Shown here piece after piece: positions 50,657 through 58,455 of a stretch of DNA of 64,000 bases (positions within the stretch are counted from its first letter, which is position 1; every line of letters begins with the position of its first letter). The notes under the pieces were generated by a model. That model was not told the origin of the DNA. It saw only the letters and a program-made list of their open reading frames with translations, and did no database searches. The position numbers and the translations under genes were made by a program. Source of the DNA: an uncultured Bacilli bacterium (GTDB lineage Bacteria; Bacillota_I; Bacilli_A; RF39; UBA660); NCBI GenBank assembly GCA_947625425.1, contig CANQOH010000002.1:1-64000 (forward strand). Direction: 5' to 3'.

Positions 50657-51318
50657 GAATAGATATCTTAACTTTATTTCCTAATATGTTTGAAGGATTC
50701 CTAAATGAATCAATTATTAAAAGAGCAATTTTAAAAGAAAGTGTTATAATAAATATAGTTGATTTTAGAAAATACTCTAAACTTTCTAATAATCAAGTAG
50801 ATGATACACCATATGGTGGTGGTGGCGGAATGGTTTTAAGAATCGAACCAATCTATGATGCCTTAATGGATATCAAAAAAGATGATCCAAATGCCAAAGT
50901 TATCTTAATGACACCAGATGGAATACCTTATAAACAAGAAATAGCAGTTAGTTTAAAAGATGAAAAACATTTAGTATTTATTTGTGGTCATTATGAAGGC
51001 TTTGATGAAAGAATAAGAAGTCTATGTGATATGGAAATTAGTATTGGTGATTATGTCTTAACTGGTGGTGAATTACCAGCTATGGTTATCAGTGATAGTA
51101 TAATAAGATTATTAGATGGTGTTATAACTGATACAAGTTTAGTTAGTGAATCATTTAATGATAAATTATTAGATTATCCAACCTATACTAAACCTCAAGA
51201 ATTTATGGGTATGAAAGTCCCTGATATTTTACTTAGTGGTGATCATGCCAAAATAAATGCTTGGCGTGAAGAAAAAAGAAAAGAAAAAACTAAAGAGCGT
51301 CGACCAGATCTAATGTAG
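50653..51318 (+). CDS. trmD: tRNA (guanine-N1)-methyltransferase TrmD
   Basis: 221 residues. Makes m1G37 in tRNA with SAM. SPOUT trefoil-knot motifs: DDTPYGGGGGMVLRIEP (about 54-70), LVFICGHYEGFDERI, and IGDYVLTGGELPAMV (about 130-144); C-terminal domain ends with RRPDLM. Coupled to rimM by a 4-nt overlap. Confidence 0.97.
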   Translation: MRIDILTLFPNMFEGFLNESIIKRAILKESVIINIVDFRKYSKLSNNQVDDTPYGGGGGMVLRIEPIYDALMDIKKDDPNAKVILMTPDGIPYKQEIAVSLKDEKHLVFICGHYEGFDERIRSLCDMEISIGDYVLTGGELPAMVISDSIIRLLDGVITDTSLVSESFNDKLLDYPTYTKPQEFMGMKVPDILLSGDHAKINAWREEKRKEKTKERRPDLM

Positions 51319-51336
51319 TTTAAGAAGGTGAGTAAA

Positions 51337-51786
51337 ATGGCAAGTTACTTGATTAATAAAAAACATCATGATGAAAGTATTCTTTCAATGAATGCTTTAG
51401 ATGGCTATGTCTTTAAACCTAAAACTAAAAGTGATAGTTATATTAAAGTCAAAGAAGTTAAAATAATTGATCCTAAAATGATTGATAAAATTTTAACTAT
51501 GAAATTTGATAAATTATTTAAACAAGTAGTTGCTATGGCCTTATCCGTTATTAATGATGATGATGCGACTGATGATGATGCTGAACTAGTCTTAGATGAA
51601 GTCGAATTAGTAAGACAAATTCTTCTTAATCGTTATCAAAAATTCTTAAACTACGAAAAAGAACAATTATTTTTAAAAAAATTACGTCTTATTGAAAATG
51701 AAATGCGTGTTAAACAAGTTAAAATTAAACAAAAAGCTTTATATCTAGCCGATATGGAAGAAAAAACCATTGGACGTAGTCGTTAA
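51337..51786 (+). CDS. Protein of unknown function between trmD and rplS
   Basis: 149 residues; start 51337 with AAGGTGAG. Soluble. An acidic segment (NDDDATDDDAELVLDEVE, about 68-85) lies before a long, basic helix (KEQLFLKKLRLIENEMRVKQVKIKQK) that may form a coiled coil. No family recognised. It interrupts the widespread trmD-rplS pair but has its own terminator, so rplS is expressed separately. Confidence 0.65.
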   Translation: MASYLINKKHHDESILSMNALDGYVFKPKTKSDSYIKVKEVKIIDPKMIDKILTMKFDKLFKQVVAMALSVINDDDATDDDAELVLDEVELVRQILLNRYQKFLNYEKEQLFLKKLRLIENEMRVKQVKIKQKALYLADMEEKTIGRSR

Positions 51787-51799
51787 AAGATAAAGAAAT

Positions 51800-51831
51800 A
51801 AAGATAAATCTTGCATATTTATCTTTTTTTT
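51800..51831 (+). terminator. Terminator before the rplS leader
   Basis: AAAGATAAAT (51800-51809) / ATTTATCTTT (51817-51826), T-run. Confidence 0.85.
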
Positions 51832-51839
51832 GTTATAAT
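51831..51839 (+). promoter_or_regulatory. Extended -10 promoter of rplS
   Basis: TGTTATAAT directly after the terminator T-run; leader of about 80 nt follows. Confidence 0.6.
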
Positions 51840-51845
51840 CTTAAG

Positions 51846-51926
51846 TGCTTCAAGGAAGAAAATCCGCTGAATACTTAGATTTATGATTTTCCGGTAAGTA
51901 AATATAGTATGAAAGGATGTTTGAAA
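51846..51926 (+). promoter_or_regulatory. Structured rplS leader (candidate L19 leader RNA)
   Basis: Stem GAAAATC (51858-51864) / GATTTTC (51885-51891). Loop bases TACTTA (51872-51877) are complementary to TAAGTA (51895-51900) just downstream, which would give a pseudoknot near the AAAGGATG ribosome site. L19 leaders are known in low-GC Gram-positives; the match here is by position and shape only. Confidence 0.55.
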
Positions 51927-52268
51927 ATGGCTAATTTAGTAGACAAAATTAATGAGAAGCATGTAAGAAAAGACATTCCTGAATTCCGTGTCGGCGATAC
52001 TGTTAGAGTAGACGTATGGGTAAAAGAAGGTAAGAAAGAAAGAATCCAAGCTTTTGAAGGACTTGTAGTTGCTAAAAAAGGTGGCAGTGTTTCTGAAACT
52101 TTCTCAGTACGTAAAAAATCTTACGGTATTGGTGTAACAAGAGTTTTCCCAGTTAACTCACCAACTATTGATAAAATAGTAGTAGTTAAGAAGGGTGTAG
52201 TAAGAAGAGCAAAACTAAACTTCTTAAAAGGAATGAAGAAGGAATACAAGGTAAAAGAAAGAAATTAA
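51927..52268 (+). CDS. rplS: 50S ribosomal protein L19
   Basis: 113 residues; start 51927 (an earlier in-frame ATG at 51909 lies in the SD area). Typical L19 sequence: RKDIPEFRVGDTVRVDVWVKEG, RIQAFEGLVVAKKGG, ETFSVRKKSYGIGVTRVFPVNSP, and the RRAKLNFLKGMKKEYKVKER tail region. Lies at the subunit interface. Expression is probably autoregulated through the leader. Confidence 0.97.
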   Translation: MANLVDKINEKHVRKDIPEFRVGDTVRVDVWVKEGKKERIQAFEGLVVAKKGGSVSETFSVRKKSYGIGVTRVFPVNSPTIDKIVVVKKGVVRRAKLNFLKGMKKEYKVKERN

Positions 52269-52280
52269 TCTTTCTTTTTT
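52253..52280 (+). terminator. Terminator overlapping the end of rplS
   Basis: AAAAGAAAGA (52253-52262) / TCTTTCTTTT (52269-52278), AATTAA loop containing the stop codon, T-run. Confidence 0.8.
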
Positions 52281-52343
52281 CTTTGCAAAATTTCTTCTTT
52301 AATATATATAATAAAAGTGATAAAATTAAAAAAGGTGATATTT

Positions 52344-52952
52344 GTGCAAAAGAAAAAAGAAACAAATAAAAAAGTAACTAAAAAAGAAACAAATAAAAAA
52401 GAAATTGAAATAGATGAAGAAACTAAAGTAGAAGAAGCAGAAGAAACCAATTCTTCTAAAATAATTAAAGCTGTTAAAGATTTAATACCTTATGTAATTA
52501 TTTTAATTATTGTCATTCTTATTAGAACATTCTTTATTACACCAATTATGGTAAGTGGTCCAAGTATGAATCCGACTTTAGAAGATAGTGATGTTATGAT
52601 TCTAAATAAAAGAGCATCAATTGATCGCTTTGATATCGTTGTTGTTGATGCTGGTACTGAACCAATTATTAAAAGAGTAATTGCTCTGCCTGGTGAAAAA
52701 ATTAAATGTACCAATAATAAAGTATATGTTAATTATCACTTACAAGAAGAAGACTATAGTCAAGGAAATACTTGTGCTACTGAAAGTTCTGAATTCGAAT
52801 ATGAACTTAAAGATAATGAATACTTTGTAATGGGTGATAATCGTGGTAATTCTGCTGATAGTCGTATGATTGGACCAGTTACAAAAGATCAAATCTTGGG
52901 AACAACTAATTTAATTCTTTTCCCATTTAATCGTTTTGGTCATGTTGAATAA
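52344..52952 (+). CDS. lepB: Signal peptidase I
   Basis: 202 residues from GTG at 52344, chosen for its AGGTGAT SD. Lys-rich cytosolic head, one TM helix (about 53-70), then the catalytic domain: SGPSMNPTL with nucleophile Ser near 74, FDIVVVD, IIKRVIALPGE with general base Lys near 110, and MGDNRGNSADSR. Cleaves signal peptides of secreted proteins at the outer membrane face. The length and single TM are typical of Gram-positive enzymes. Confidence 0.95.
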   Translation: MQKKKETNKKVTKKETNKKEIEIDEETKVEEAEETNSSKIIKAVKDLIPYVIILIIVILIRTFFITPIMVSGPSMNPTLEDSDVMILNKRASIDRFDIVVVDAGTEPIIKRVIALPGEKIKCTNNKVYVNYHLQEEDYSQGNTCATESSEFEYELKDNEYFVMGDNRGNSADSRMIGPVTKDQILGTTNLILFPFNRFGHVE

Positions 52953-52953
52953 A

Positions 52954-52980
52954 AAAAAGAAATCTTGCTTGATTTCTTTT
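52954..52980. terminator. Bidirectional terminator between lepB and the sortase-like gene
   Basis: AAAAGAAATC (52954-52963) / GATTTCTTTT (52970-52979), TTGCTT loop. Confidence 0.85.
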
Positions 52981-53915
52981 TAATTTACCTTACTTAATAA
53001 TAATATTGTAACATGATAACCATCTGCTGAATTACAAGTATATAAAGCTACTGGATACTTCGTCTTACGAACGTCAGTTCCATCCTTTGTTAGTAACTCA
53101 TATTTAGTATTATAACCAGTTGTTTTAACTTTAACTTGATACTTATTTAAAATAACATTACCATTATTATCTATATCTTTAATATATACATAATCACCAA
53201 CATTTTGTCTTTTAATAATGTCAAAACCTTGATTAGCATGATCAGCAATAAAATCAATATTCGGATACTTAATTAGTGAACCACTATCTTCATCATCCAC
53301 ATATCTTTGTGCTTCTTCTGTAGTATAAGGTCGGTATAAAGCAATAGAGTAAAGTGAATCAAAATACAAACGTCCTGAATCACCAATCTTTTTATTATCT
53401 TTTAAAATACGTTCTTCAATTGATAATTTCTTTTCTTCTACTTTAACTTTATTTTCTTTAGGTGTAACTGTTACTTTAGGCGTTTCTACTTTTACAATTG
53501 TTAAACTAGTTTCTTTTTCAATTCTATTGATGTCATCATAAAAAGCAATTGTAATTTTATAAGTACCAGGTAATTTATAATTATCCATTTCTGGTAAAGT
53601 ATAATTATACTTTAAATCTTGTGGTAAATTACTATAATCTATAATAAAATCATTTATTTTATATCCTTCATTTTCTTTAATGGTTAATTCTTGAAGGTTA
53701 ATTGGTATTTGATAAAAATTAGTTTTTTCTGTTGTTTCATCAAAAACATTAGGCATTGTCGAAATAGCATTATTATTAGTTTTACTTTCATTAACTACAT
53801 AACTATTTCCTTCACGTCCTGTATAAGTTATAAAGAATAAAGCTATAATTAAAATAGCACAATCAATAATAAGTAAACATTTTTTAAAAGCAGATTTAAA
53901 ATTTTCATTATTCAT
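52980..53915 (-). CDS. Sortase-like secreted protein with an N-terminal Ig-like region
   Basis: 311 residues, SD GGGGG. One TM helix (about 15-32), a beta-rich middle (about 70-140) with a GTYKITIAFYDD pattern as in Ig-like domains, a linker, then a sortase-like domain: FIADHANQGFDII with the possible catalytic His, VGDYVYIKD, and LYTCNSADGYH with the possible Cys near 295. The conserved Arg that normally follows the Cys is not at the usual place (HVTILLL). It may be a divergent transpeptidase or an inactive relative. No LPxTG substrate was noticed in the window. Confidence 0.7.
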   Translation of the reverse strand: MNNENFKSAFKKCLLIIDCAILIIALFFITYTGREGNSYVVNESKTNNNAISTMPNVFDETTEKTNFYQIPINLQELTIKENEGYKINDFIIDYSNLPQDLKYNYTLPEMDNYKLPGTYKITIAFYDDINRIEKETSLTIVKVETPKVTVTPKENKVKVEEKKLSIEERILKDNKKIGDSGRLYFDSLYSIALYRPYTTEEAQRYVDDEDSGSLIKYPNIDFIADHANQGFDIIKRQNVGDYVYIKDIDNNGNVILNKYQVKVKTTGYNTKYELLTKDGTDVRKTKYPVALYTCNSADGYHVTILLLSKVN

Positions 53916-53941
53916 AAAAGCTACCCCCTTAAGTTTTTATG

Positions 53942-53989
53942 AAACATCAGTCTTATATGTTTTTATTCCTTAATAATTAACTGATGTTT
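53942..53989 (-). repeat. Inverted repeat at the start of the sortase-like transcript
   Basis: AAACATCAGT (53942-53951) and ACTGATGTTT (53980-53989), perfect 10-bp arms, 28 bp apart. The outer arm covers the expected transcription start, so it is either an operator or a 5'-end RNA hairpin. Confidence 0.55.
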
Positions 53990-53992
53990 GTT

Positions 53993-54021
53993 ATCATATA
54001 TTAAATGGTTAATTTTGTCAA
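53993..54021 (-). promoter_or_regulatory. Promoter of the sortase-like gene
   Basis: On the minus strand TTGACA (54021-54016), 17-bp spacer, TATGAT (53998-53993). Confidence 0.8.
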
Positions 54022-54132
54022 TTATTATTCATATTTTATGATATAATTATTACCATAATAATTGATTTTAGTTTAAATTTAATGAAATAATTGTGAAAAT
54101 GAAGATCGTTATAACGATAAAAAATAAATTTA

Positions 54133-54141
54133 TGATATAAT
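54133..54141 (+). promoter_or_regulatory. Extended -10 promoter of the rbgA operon
   Basis: TGATATAAT 36 nt before the rbgA start. The 262-nt gap 53916-54177 otherwise holds the sortase promoter and AT-rich DNA; another TGATATAAT-like box is near 54038-54046. Confidence 0.6.
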
Positions 54142-54177
54142 TATTAATAGTGAAAAAAAACGAAGTAGGTGATATCG

Positions 54178-55038
54178 ATGAGTAATAATGGCAATATTAA
54201 TCATTACCCAGGACATATGGCTAAGACTAAAAGATTAATTAAAGAAAAATATGATTTAATTGATATAGTATATGAAGTAATCGATGCCAGATGTCCTTTA
54301 TCATCTAAAATAAAAGATCTAGATGAATTACTAAAAGATAAACCTCGTATTCTTATTATGAGTAAAAAAGATTTATGTGATCTTAATGTTACTAATAAAT
54401 GGGTTAAGTATTATGAAAATCAAGGGTCTTATGTTTTTTTAACTAATTTAAATGAAAATAATTCAGTCCAAAAAATTATTGATTTAACTAATAAAATAAC
54501 TTCCAATCTTCAAGCTAAAAGAGAAGATAAAGGCTTAAATAAAAAAGAAATCCGTGCTTTAGTTGTTGGTATTCCTAATGTTGGTAAATCAACTTTAATA
54601 AATCGTATGGTTGGTAAAAAAGTAGCTACCACTGGTAATATTCCCGGTGTTACTAAAAACTTAGCTTGGTTAAAAACTAATAGTAATATCTTATTACTTG
54701 ATAGTCCAGGTATTTTATGGCCTAAATTAGATAATGAAGAAATTGCATTAAATCTAGCTAGTATTGCTGCTATACCTCGTGATGTTTTACCTGTTGATAA
54801 AGTAGCTATACATATCTTAAATAAACTAGACAAATATTATAATACTATCTTAAAAGATAGATATAATTTAGATAATGTCGATAATGACGATTTAGTAAGT
54901 GTTTATGAACATCTAGGTAAAAAAATAGGAGCAATTATTTCAGGTGGCGAAGTCGATTATGACCGTGTCAGTAAAGCTATTTTAGATGATGTAAAAAATG
55001 AACGTATAAAAGGCATAACATTTGATAGGATTGATTAA
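54178..55038 (+). CDS. rbgA: Ribosome biogenesis GTPase RbgA (YlqF)
   Basis: 286 residues; start 54178 with AGGTGAT. Circularly permuted GTPase for late 50S assembly. HYPGHMAKTKR at the N-terminus; G4-like MSKKDL near 61-66; G1 GIPNVGKSTLINRM near 126-139; G2/G3 GNIPGVTK and LLDSPGILWP. The C-terminal ANTAR-like part is present. It starts an operon with rnhB, as in B. subtilis ylqF-rnhB. Confidence 0.95.
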   Translation: MSNNGNINHYPGHMAKTKRLIKEKYDLIDIVYEVIDARCPLSSKIKDLDELLKDKPRILIMSKKDLCDLNVTNKWVKYYENQGSYVFLTNLNENNSVQKIIDLTNKITSNLQAKREDKGLNKKEIRALVVGIPNVGKSTLINRMVGKKVATTGNIPGVTKNLAWLKTNSNILLLDSPGILWPKLDNEEIALNLASIAAIPRDVLPVDKVAIHILNKLDKYYNTILKDRYNLDNVDNDDLVSVYEHLGKKIGAIISGGEVDYDRVSKAILDDVKNERIKGITFDRID

Positions 55039-55040
55039 TA

Positions 55041-55682
55041 ATGAACGAAGACTTTAAAGAAATATTTTATTCTAAATTAGATATTCAAAGTATGGATTTA
55101 AATACTCAAAGAAACTTTTTAGAATCAATTTCTAAATATTTAGATCACGGCCGTAAAGATGAAATTAATGGTCGTACTGTAAACTTTGTTTTAAAACAAC
55201 TAAATCAATTAATTTCATTTTTAGAGTGTGTTGGGTATACTAAAGAAGAGATGGTTAGAATAATAACTAATTTTCCTTCTATTTTAAATACGATAGATGA
55301 TTTATATAACAAATATTTATTCTTGGGTCTTTTAGAAGATCCATCTAAGAATGATTTACGTAAAGATAAATTACTAAATAAAACTAAAGATTTTATGGCT
55401 GGTTTTAACAAAATGTATGCTCGCTATAAATTAATATGTGAAACTGGCTATGATAGGCTAAGTTGGAATACTTTAGTTCATGCTTCGGATCGTGAATTCT
55501 GTAGTATCTTTGTTAGAAGTACATACCGTAAATCATATCAATTATTTACTGATCCAGTTCAAGTAATGAGATGGTTAAAACAAATAAATCCCGATGAATT
55601 TGATATTGAAGAAGTTAAAACATTAGCTGCTAATAAGGAGTTAGTCGAAAAATATGAAAAAAGAATTAAAGGAATCAGTTGA
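55041..55682 (+). CDS. Helical protein of unknown function between rbgA and rnhB
   Basis: 213 residues, soluble, helical. Residues about 55-95 (EEMVRIITNFPSILNTIDDLYNKYLFL) recall an mTERF-type repeat (FPSIL then KYxFL), but only one or two repeats are visible, so this is a weak resemblance. No catalytic motif. Starts 2 nt after rbgA and overlaps rnhB by 29 nt, so it belongs to a tightly coupled operon. Confidence 0.7.
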   Translation: MNEDFKEIFYSKLDIQSMDLNTQRNFLESISKYLDHGRKDEINGRTVNFVLKQLNQLISFLECVGYTKEEMVRIITNFPSILNTIDDLYNKYLFLGLLEDPSKNDLRKDKLLNKTKDFMAGFNKMYARYKLICETGYDRLSWNTLVHASDREFCSIFVRSTYRKSYQLFTDPVQVMRWLKQINPDEFDIEEVKTLAANKELVEKYEKRIKGIS

Positions 55683-56307
55683 TTTATTAAAATATGAAAA
55701 AGAATTATACGATCAAGGTATCACTTTAATTGCCGGTGTTGATGAAGCTGGTCGTGGTCCTTTAGTTGGTCCAGTTGTAGCTGGAGCGGTTATTTTACCA
55801 AAAAACTATCAACTAGAAGGTTTAAACGATAGTAAACAATTAACCCCTAAAAAAAGAGATAAATATTATGATATTATTATGAAGGAAGCAATTGCTGTTG
55901 GTATTGGTGTTGTCGATGCTAAAACAATCGATGAAATAAATATTTTAGAAGCTAGTCGTCTAGCGATGAAAGTAGCTATTGAAAACTTAAAAGTAAAACC
56001 CGAATATGTTTTAAGTGATGCTATGAAACTTAATAATATAGATATACCTTATAAAGATATTATTCATGGTGATGCTTTATCATTATCCATCGCTGCCGGT
56101 AGTGTTATTGCTAAAGTAACCAGAGATCGCATGATGGATGATCTAGATAAAAAATATCCCGAATATGGCTTTGCCAAACATAAAGGATATCCAACAAAAT
56201 TACATTTAGAAAATATCAAAAAATATGGTTTACTTGAAAATTATAGGTTTACATATAAGCCAGTTAGTGATTTAATTAAAGAGGCAAAAGGAGTTGTAAG
56301 AAAATGA
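55654..56307 (+). CDS. rnhB: Ribonuclease HII
   Basis: 217 residues. Removes ribonucleotides from DNA. Active site: AGVDEAGRGPLVGP with Asp30 and Glu31, SDAMKL-type Asp near 127, and GDALSLSIAAGSVIAKVTRDR. C-terminal KHKGYPTKLH is the typical GYPT substrate motif. SD AAGGAG lies inside the previous gene. Overlaps the LtaS-type gene by 4 nt (ATGA). Confidence 0.96.
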   Translation: MKKELKESVDLLKYEKELYDQGITLIAGVDEAGRGPLVGPVVAGAVILPKNYQLEGLNDSKQLTPKKRDKYYDIIMKEAIAVGIGVVDAKTIDEINILEASRLAMKVAIENLKVKPEYVLSDAMKLNNIDIPYKDIIHGDALSLSIAAGSVIAKVTRDRMMDDLDKKYPEYGFAKHKGYPTKLHLENIKKYGLLENYRFTYKPVSDLIKEAKGVVRK

Positions 56308-58421
56308 AAATATTTTTTAATAATGTCTTTAAAAATTATTTTTTATTAATGCTTACTTTATTAGTAGAGGAAGTCATTTTTAGACTTGTTATTAATTTAC
56401 CAATTCTTGATTGGACTTTATTAAGAACATTTATTGGTATTAATATTATTTCCTTAATTTGTGCTGCCATTTTTTCATTCTTTGGTCGCCTTATTAGTAA
56501 TATATTAAATGTTGTTGTTGCTTTATTATTATCTATATATTCTGTTGCTCAAGCTGGATTTAAAAACTTTGTTGGCGTTTTTATTTCTTTTGGCACGAGT
56601 TCTCAAATAGGAGCTGTTAAAGAATATATTGGTGATTATTTAAATAGTTTTCACTGGAATTATTGGTTAATTTTAATTCCTGTTGTTATCTTAATCTTAT
56701 TTTATGTCTTCTTCGATCATCGTCTTAAAGTTTTAGAAAGAAATGATACAATAGATTTCTCAGATAAATTTGATTCTGAAGAAAGGAAAGAATTAAATGA
56801 TAAAATCTTAGCTAAAAAACGTAAAAAAAGAACAATAAATAGTAAAGTTAATGCTATGGTAATTGCTATAGTTTTAGGTGTTTTATACTATTTTTCTTTA
56901 ACTGTATCATTTATGCAAAACCCATTACAAATTGAACCAACAAGACAATTATTTGCTCATCCTGATATTCCTGATATTGCTATGAGTCAATTTGGTCCTA
57001 GTATGTATTTATTTGTTGATGTTAAATCTATTTTATTACCAAGTCAACAATTAGAAGAAAGTACTTATGATAAGGGTTATGTTAAACAAGAACAAGTTAT
57101 TAGTGACTATACAAGAAGAATCGATGATACTTTATGGGAACAAGTTGCTAAAAACGAAAAAAATACTAATTATAAAAGATTAAATAACTATTTTTTAAGT
57201 CAAGAAATAACTGATAAAAATGATTATACTGGTATTTTTAAAGATAAAAATTTAATTGTTATTATGATGGAATCAACTAATACGATCATTTTAGATGAAA
57301 GATATTTCCCTAATATGCATAAACTATATACCGAAGGTTGGGCATGGACTAATAACTATAGTCCTCGTAACTCTTGTTCAACTGGTAATAATGAAATGAG
57401 TGGTATGGTATCTTTATATACGATTAATAACAGTTGTACAGCTAATAACTATCGTAATAATACTTATCCAGAAGCTATCTTTAATTTATTCAATAATTCA
57501 GGTTATACAACATCTAGTTATCATAACTATACTGAACAATATTATTATCGTTCAACTATTCATAAAAACATGGGTAGTGGACATTACTATGGTGTTCAAG
57601 AACTAGGTATTCCATATTCTAATCAATATAAAGAATGGCCAAGTGATGTTGAATTAGTTGAAAAAGTGTTAGAAAAAACCGAAGATCAAGATAAATTTAT
57701 GGTCTGGATGACATCTGTAACTGCTCATCAACCATATACTGTAAGTAGTGAATATGGAGATAAACATCTTGACTTATTTAAAGATACTAACTATGATATA
57801 ACACTTAAGAGGTATTTATCTAAATTAAAAGAATTTGATAATGCAATAGGTGCTTTATTAGATGGCTTAGAAGAACAAGGCAAACTAAATGATACAGTTA
57901 TTGTTATGTATGGTGATCATTATCCATATGGCCTTAAAAATTCTGTCTTAAATACATATTTTGATTATGATGTTAATAAACAATATGAAGTCGATAGAAT
58001 TCCATTCATCATTTATAATCCTGAGATTCAAGCTCAACAATTTGATGAGTATACAAGCTATGTTAATCTTACACCAACTGTTGCCAACTTATTTGATTTA
58101 GATTATGATCCAAGATTATATGCTGGTTATGATTTACTATCTAAAACTTACCCAAATCGTGTAATCTTTGCTAATGGTTCATGGAAAGATAAAAAAGCTT
58201 TCTATAATGCTGAAACAGGTAAGATAAGTTATGTTAGAAAAGATGATACTTATACTGTTGAAGAAATAAAAGAGATTAATAAAACTATAAATGATAAGAT
58301 ATCAATGTCTAATTTAGCTATCAAAAAGAATTATTTCTCTTACTTAGAAAAAGCTAAAGAAAAATATAAAGCCCAAGCAGTAGAAAATGAAGAGAATGTT
58401 AGTGATAATAAAACTGAATAA
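56304..58421 (+). CDS. LtaS-family lipoteichoic-acid-type synthase
   Basis: 705 residues. Polytopic N-terminus (about five TM helices in the first 145 residues) then an outside sulfatase-type domain. Catalytic features: IVIMMESTN with metal-binding Glu, NSCSTGNNEMSG with nucleophile Thr near 360, and MYGDHYPYG near 535. Polymerises glycerol phosphate from phosphatidylglycerol onto a lipid anchor. The UgtP-like enzyme at 28334 and the PgsA-like enzyme at 6171 could feed it. A phosphoethanolamine-type transferase is a less likely alternative. Confidence 0.9.
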   Translation: MKIFFNNVFKNYFLLMLTLLVEEVIFRLVINLPILDWTLLRTFIGINIISLICAAIFSFFGRLISNILNVVVALLLSIYSVAQAGFKNFVGVFISFGTSSQIGAVKEYIGDYLNSFHWNYWLILIPVVILILFYVFFDHRLKVLERNDTIDFSDKFDSEERKELNDKILAKKRKKRTINSKVNAMVIAIVLGVLYYFSLTVSFMQNPLQIEPTRQLFAHPDIPDIAMSQFGPSMYLFVDVKSILLPSQQLEESTYDKGYVKQEQVISDYTRRIDDTLWEQVAKNEKNTNYKRLNNYFLSQEITDKNDYTGIFKDKNLIVIMMESTNTIILDERYFPNMHKLYTEGWAWTNNYSPRNSCSTGNNEMSGMVSLYTINNSCTANNYRNNTYPEAIFNLFNNSGYTTSSYHNYTEQYYYRSTIHKNMGSGHYYGVQELGIPYSNQYKEWPSDVELVEKVLEKTEDQDKFMVWMTSVTAHQPYTVSSEYGDKHLDLFKDTNYDITLKRYLSKLKEFDNAIGALLDGLEEQGKLNDTVIVMYGDHYPYGLKNSVLNTYFDYDVNKQYEVDRIPFIIYNPEIQAQQFDEYTSYVNLTPTVANLFDLDYDPRLYAGYDLLSKTYPNRVIFANGSWKDKKAFYNAETGKISYVRKDDTYTVEEIKEINKTINDKISMSNLAIKKNYFSYLEKAKEKYKAQAVENEENVSDNKTE

Positions 58422-58455
58422 TTTATTTAATCAAACATAAGAAAGGAAACATAAG

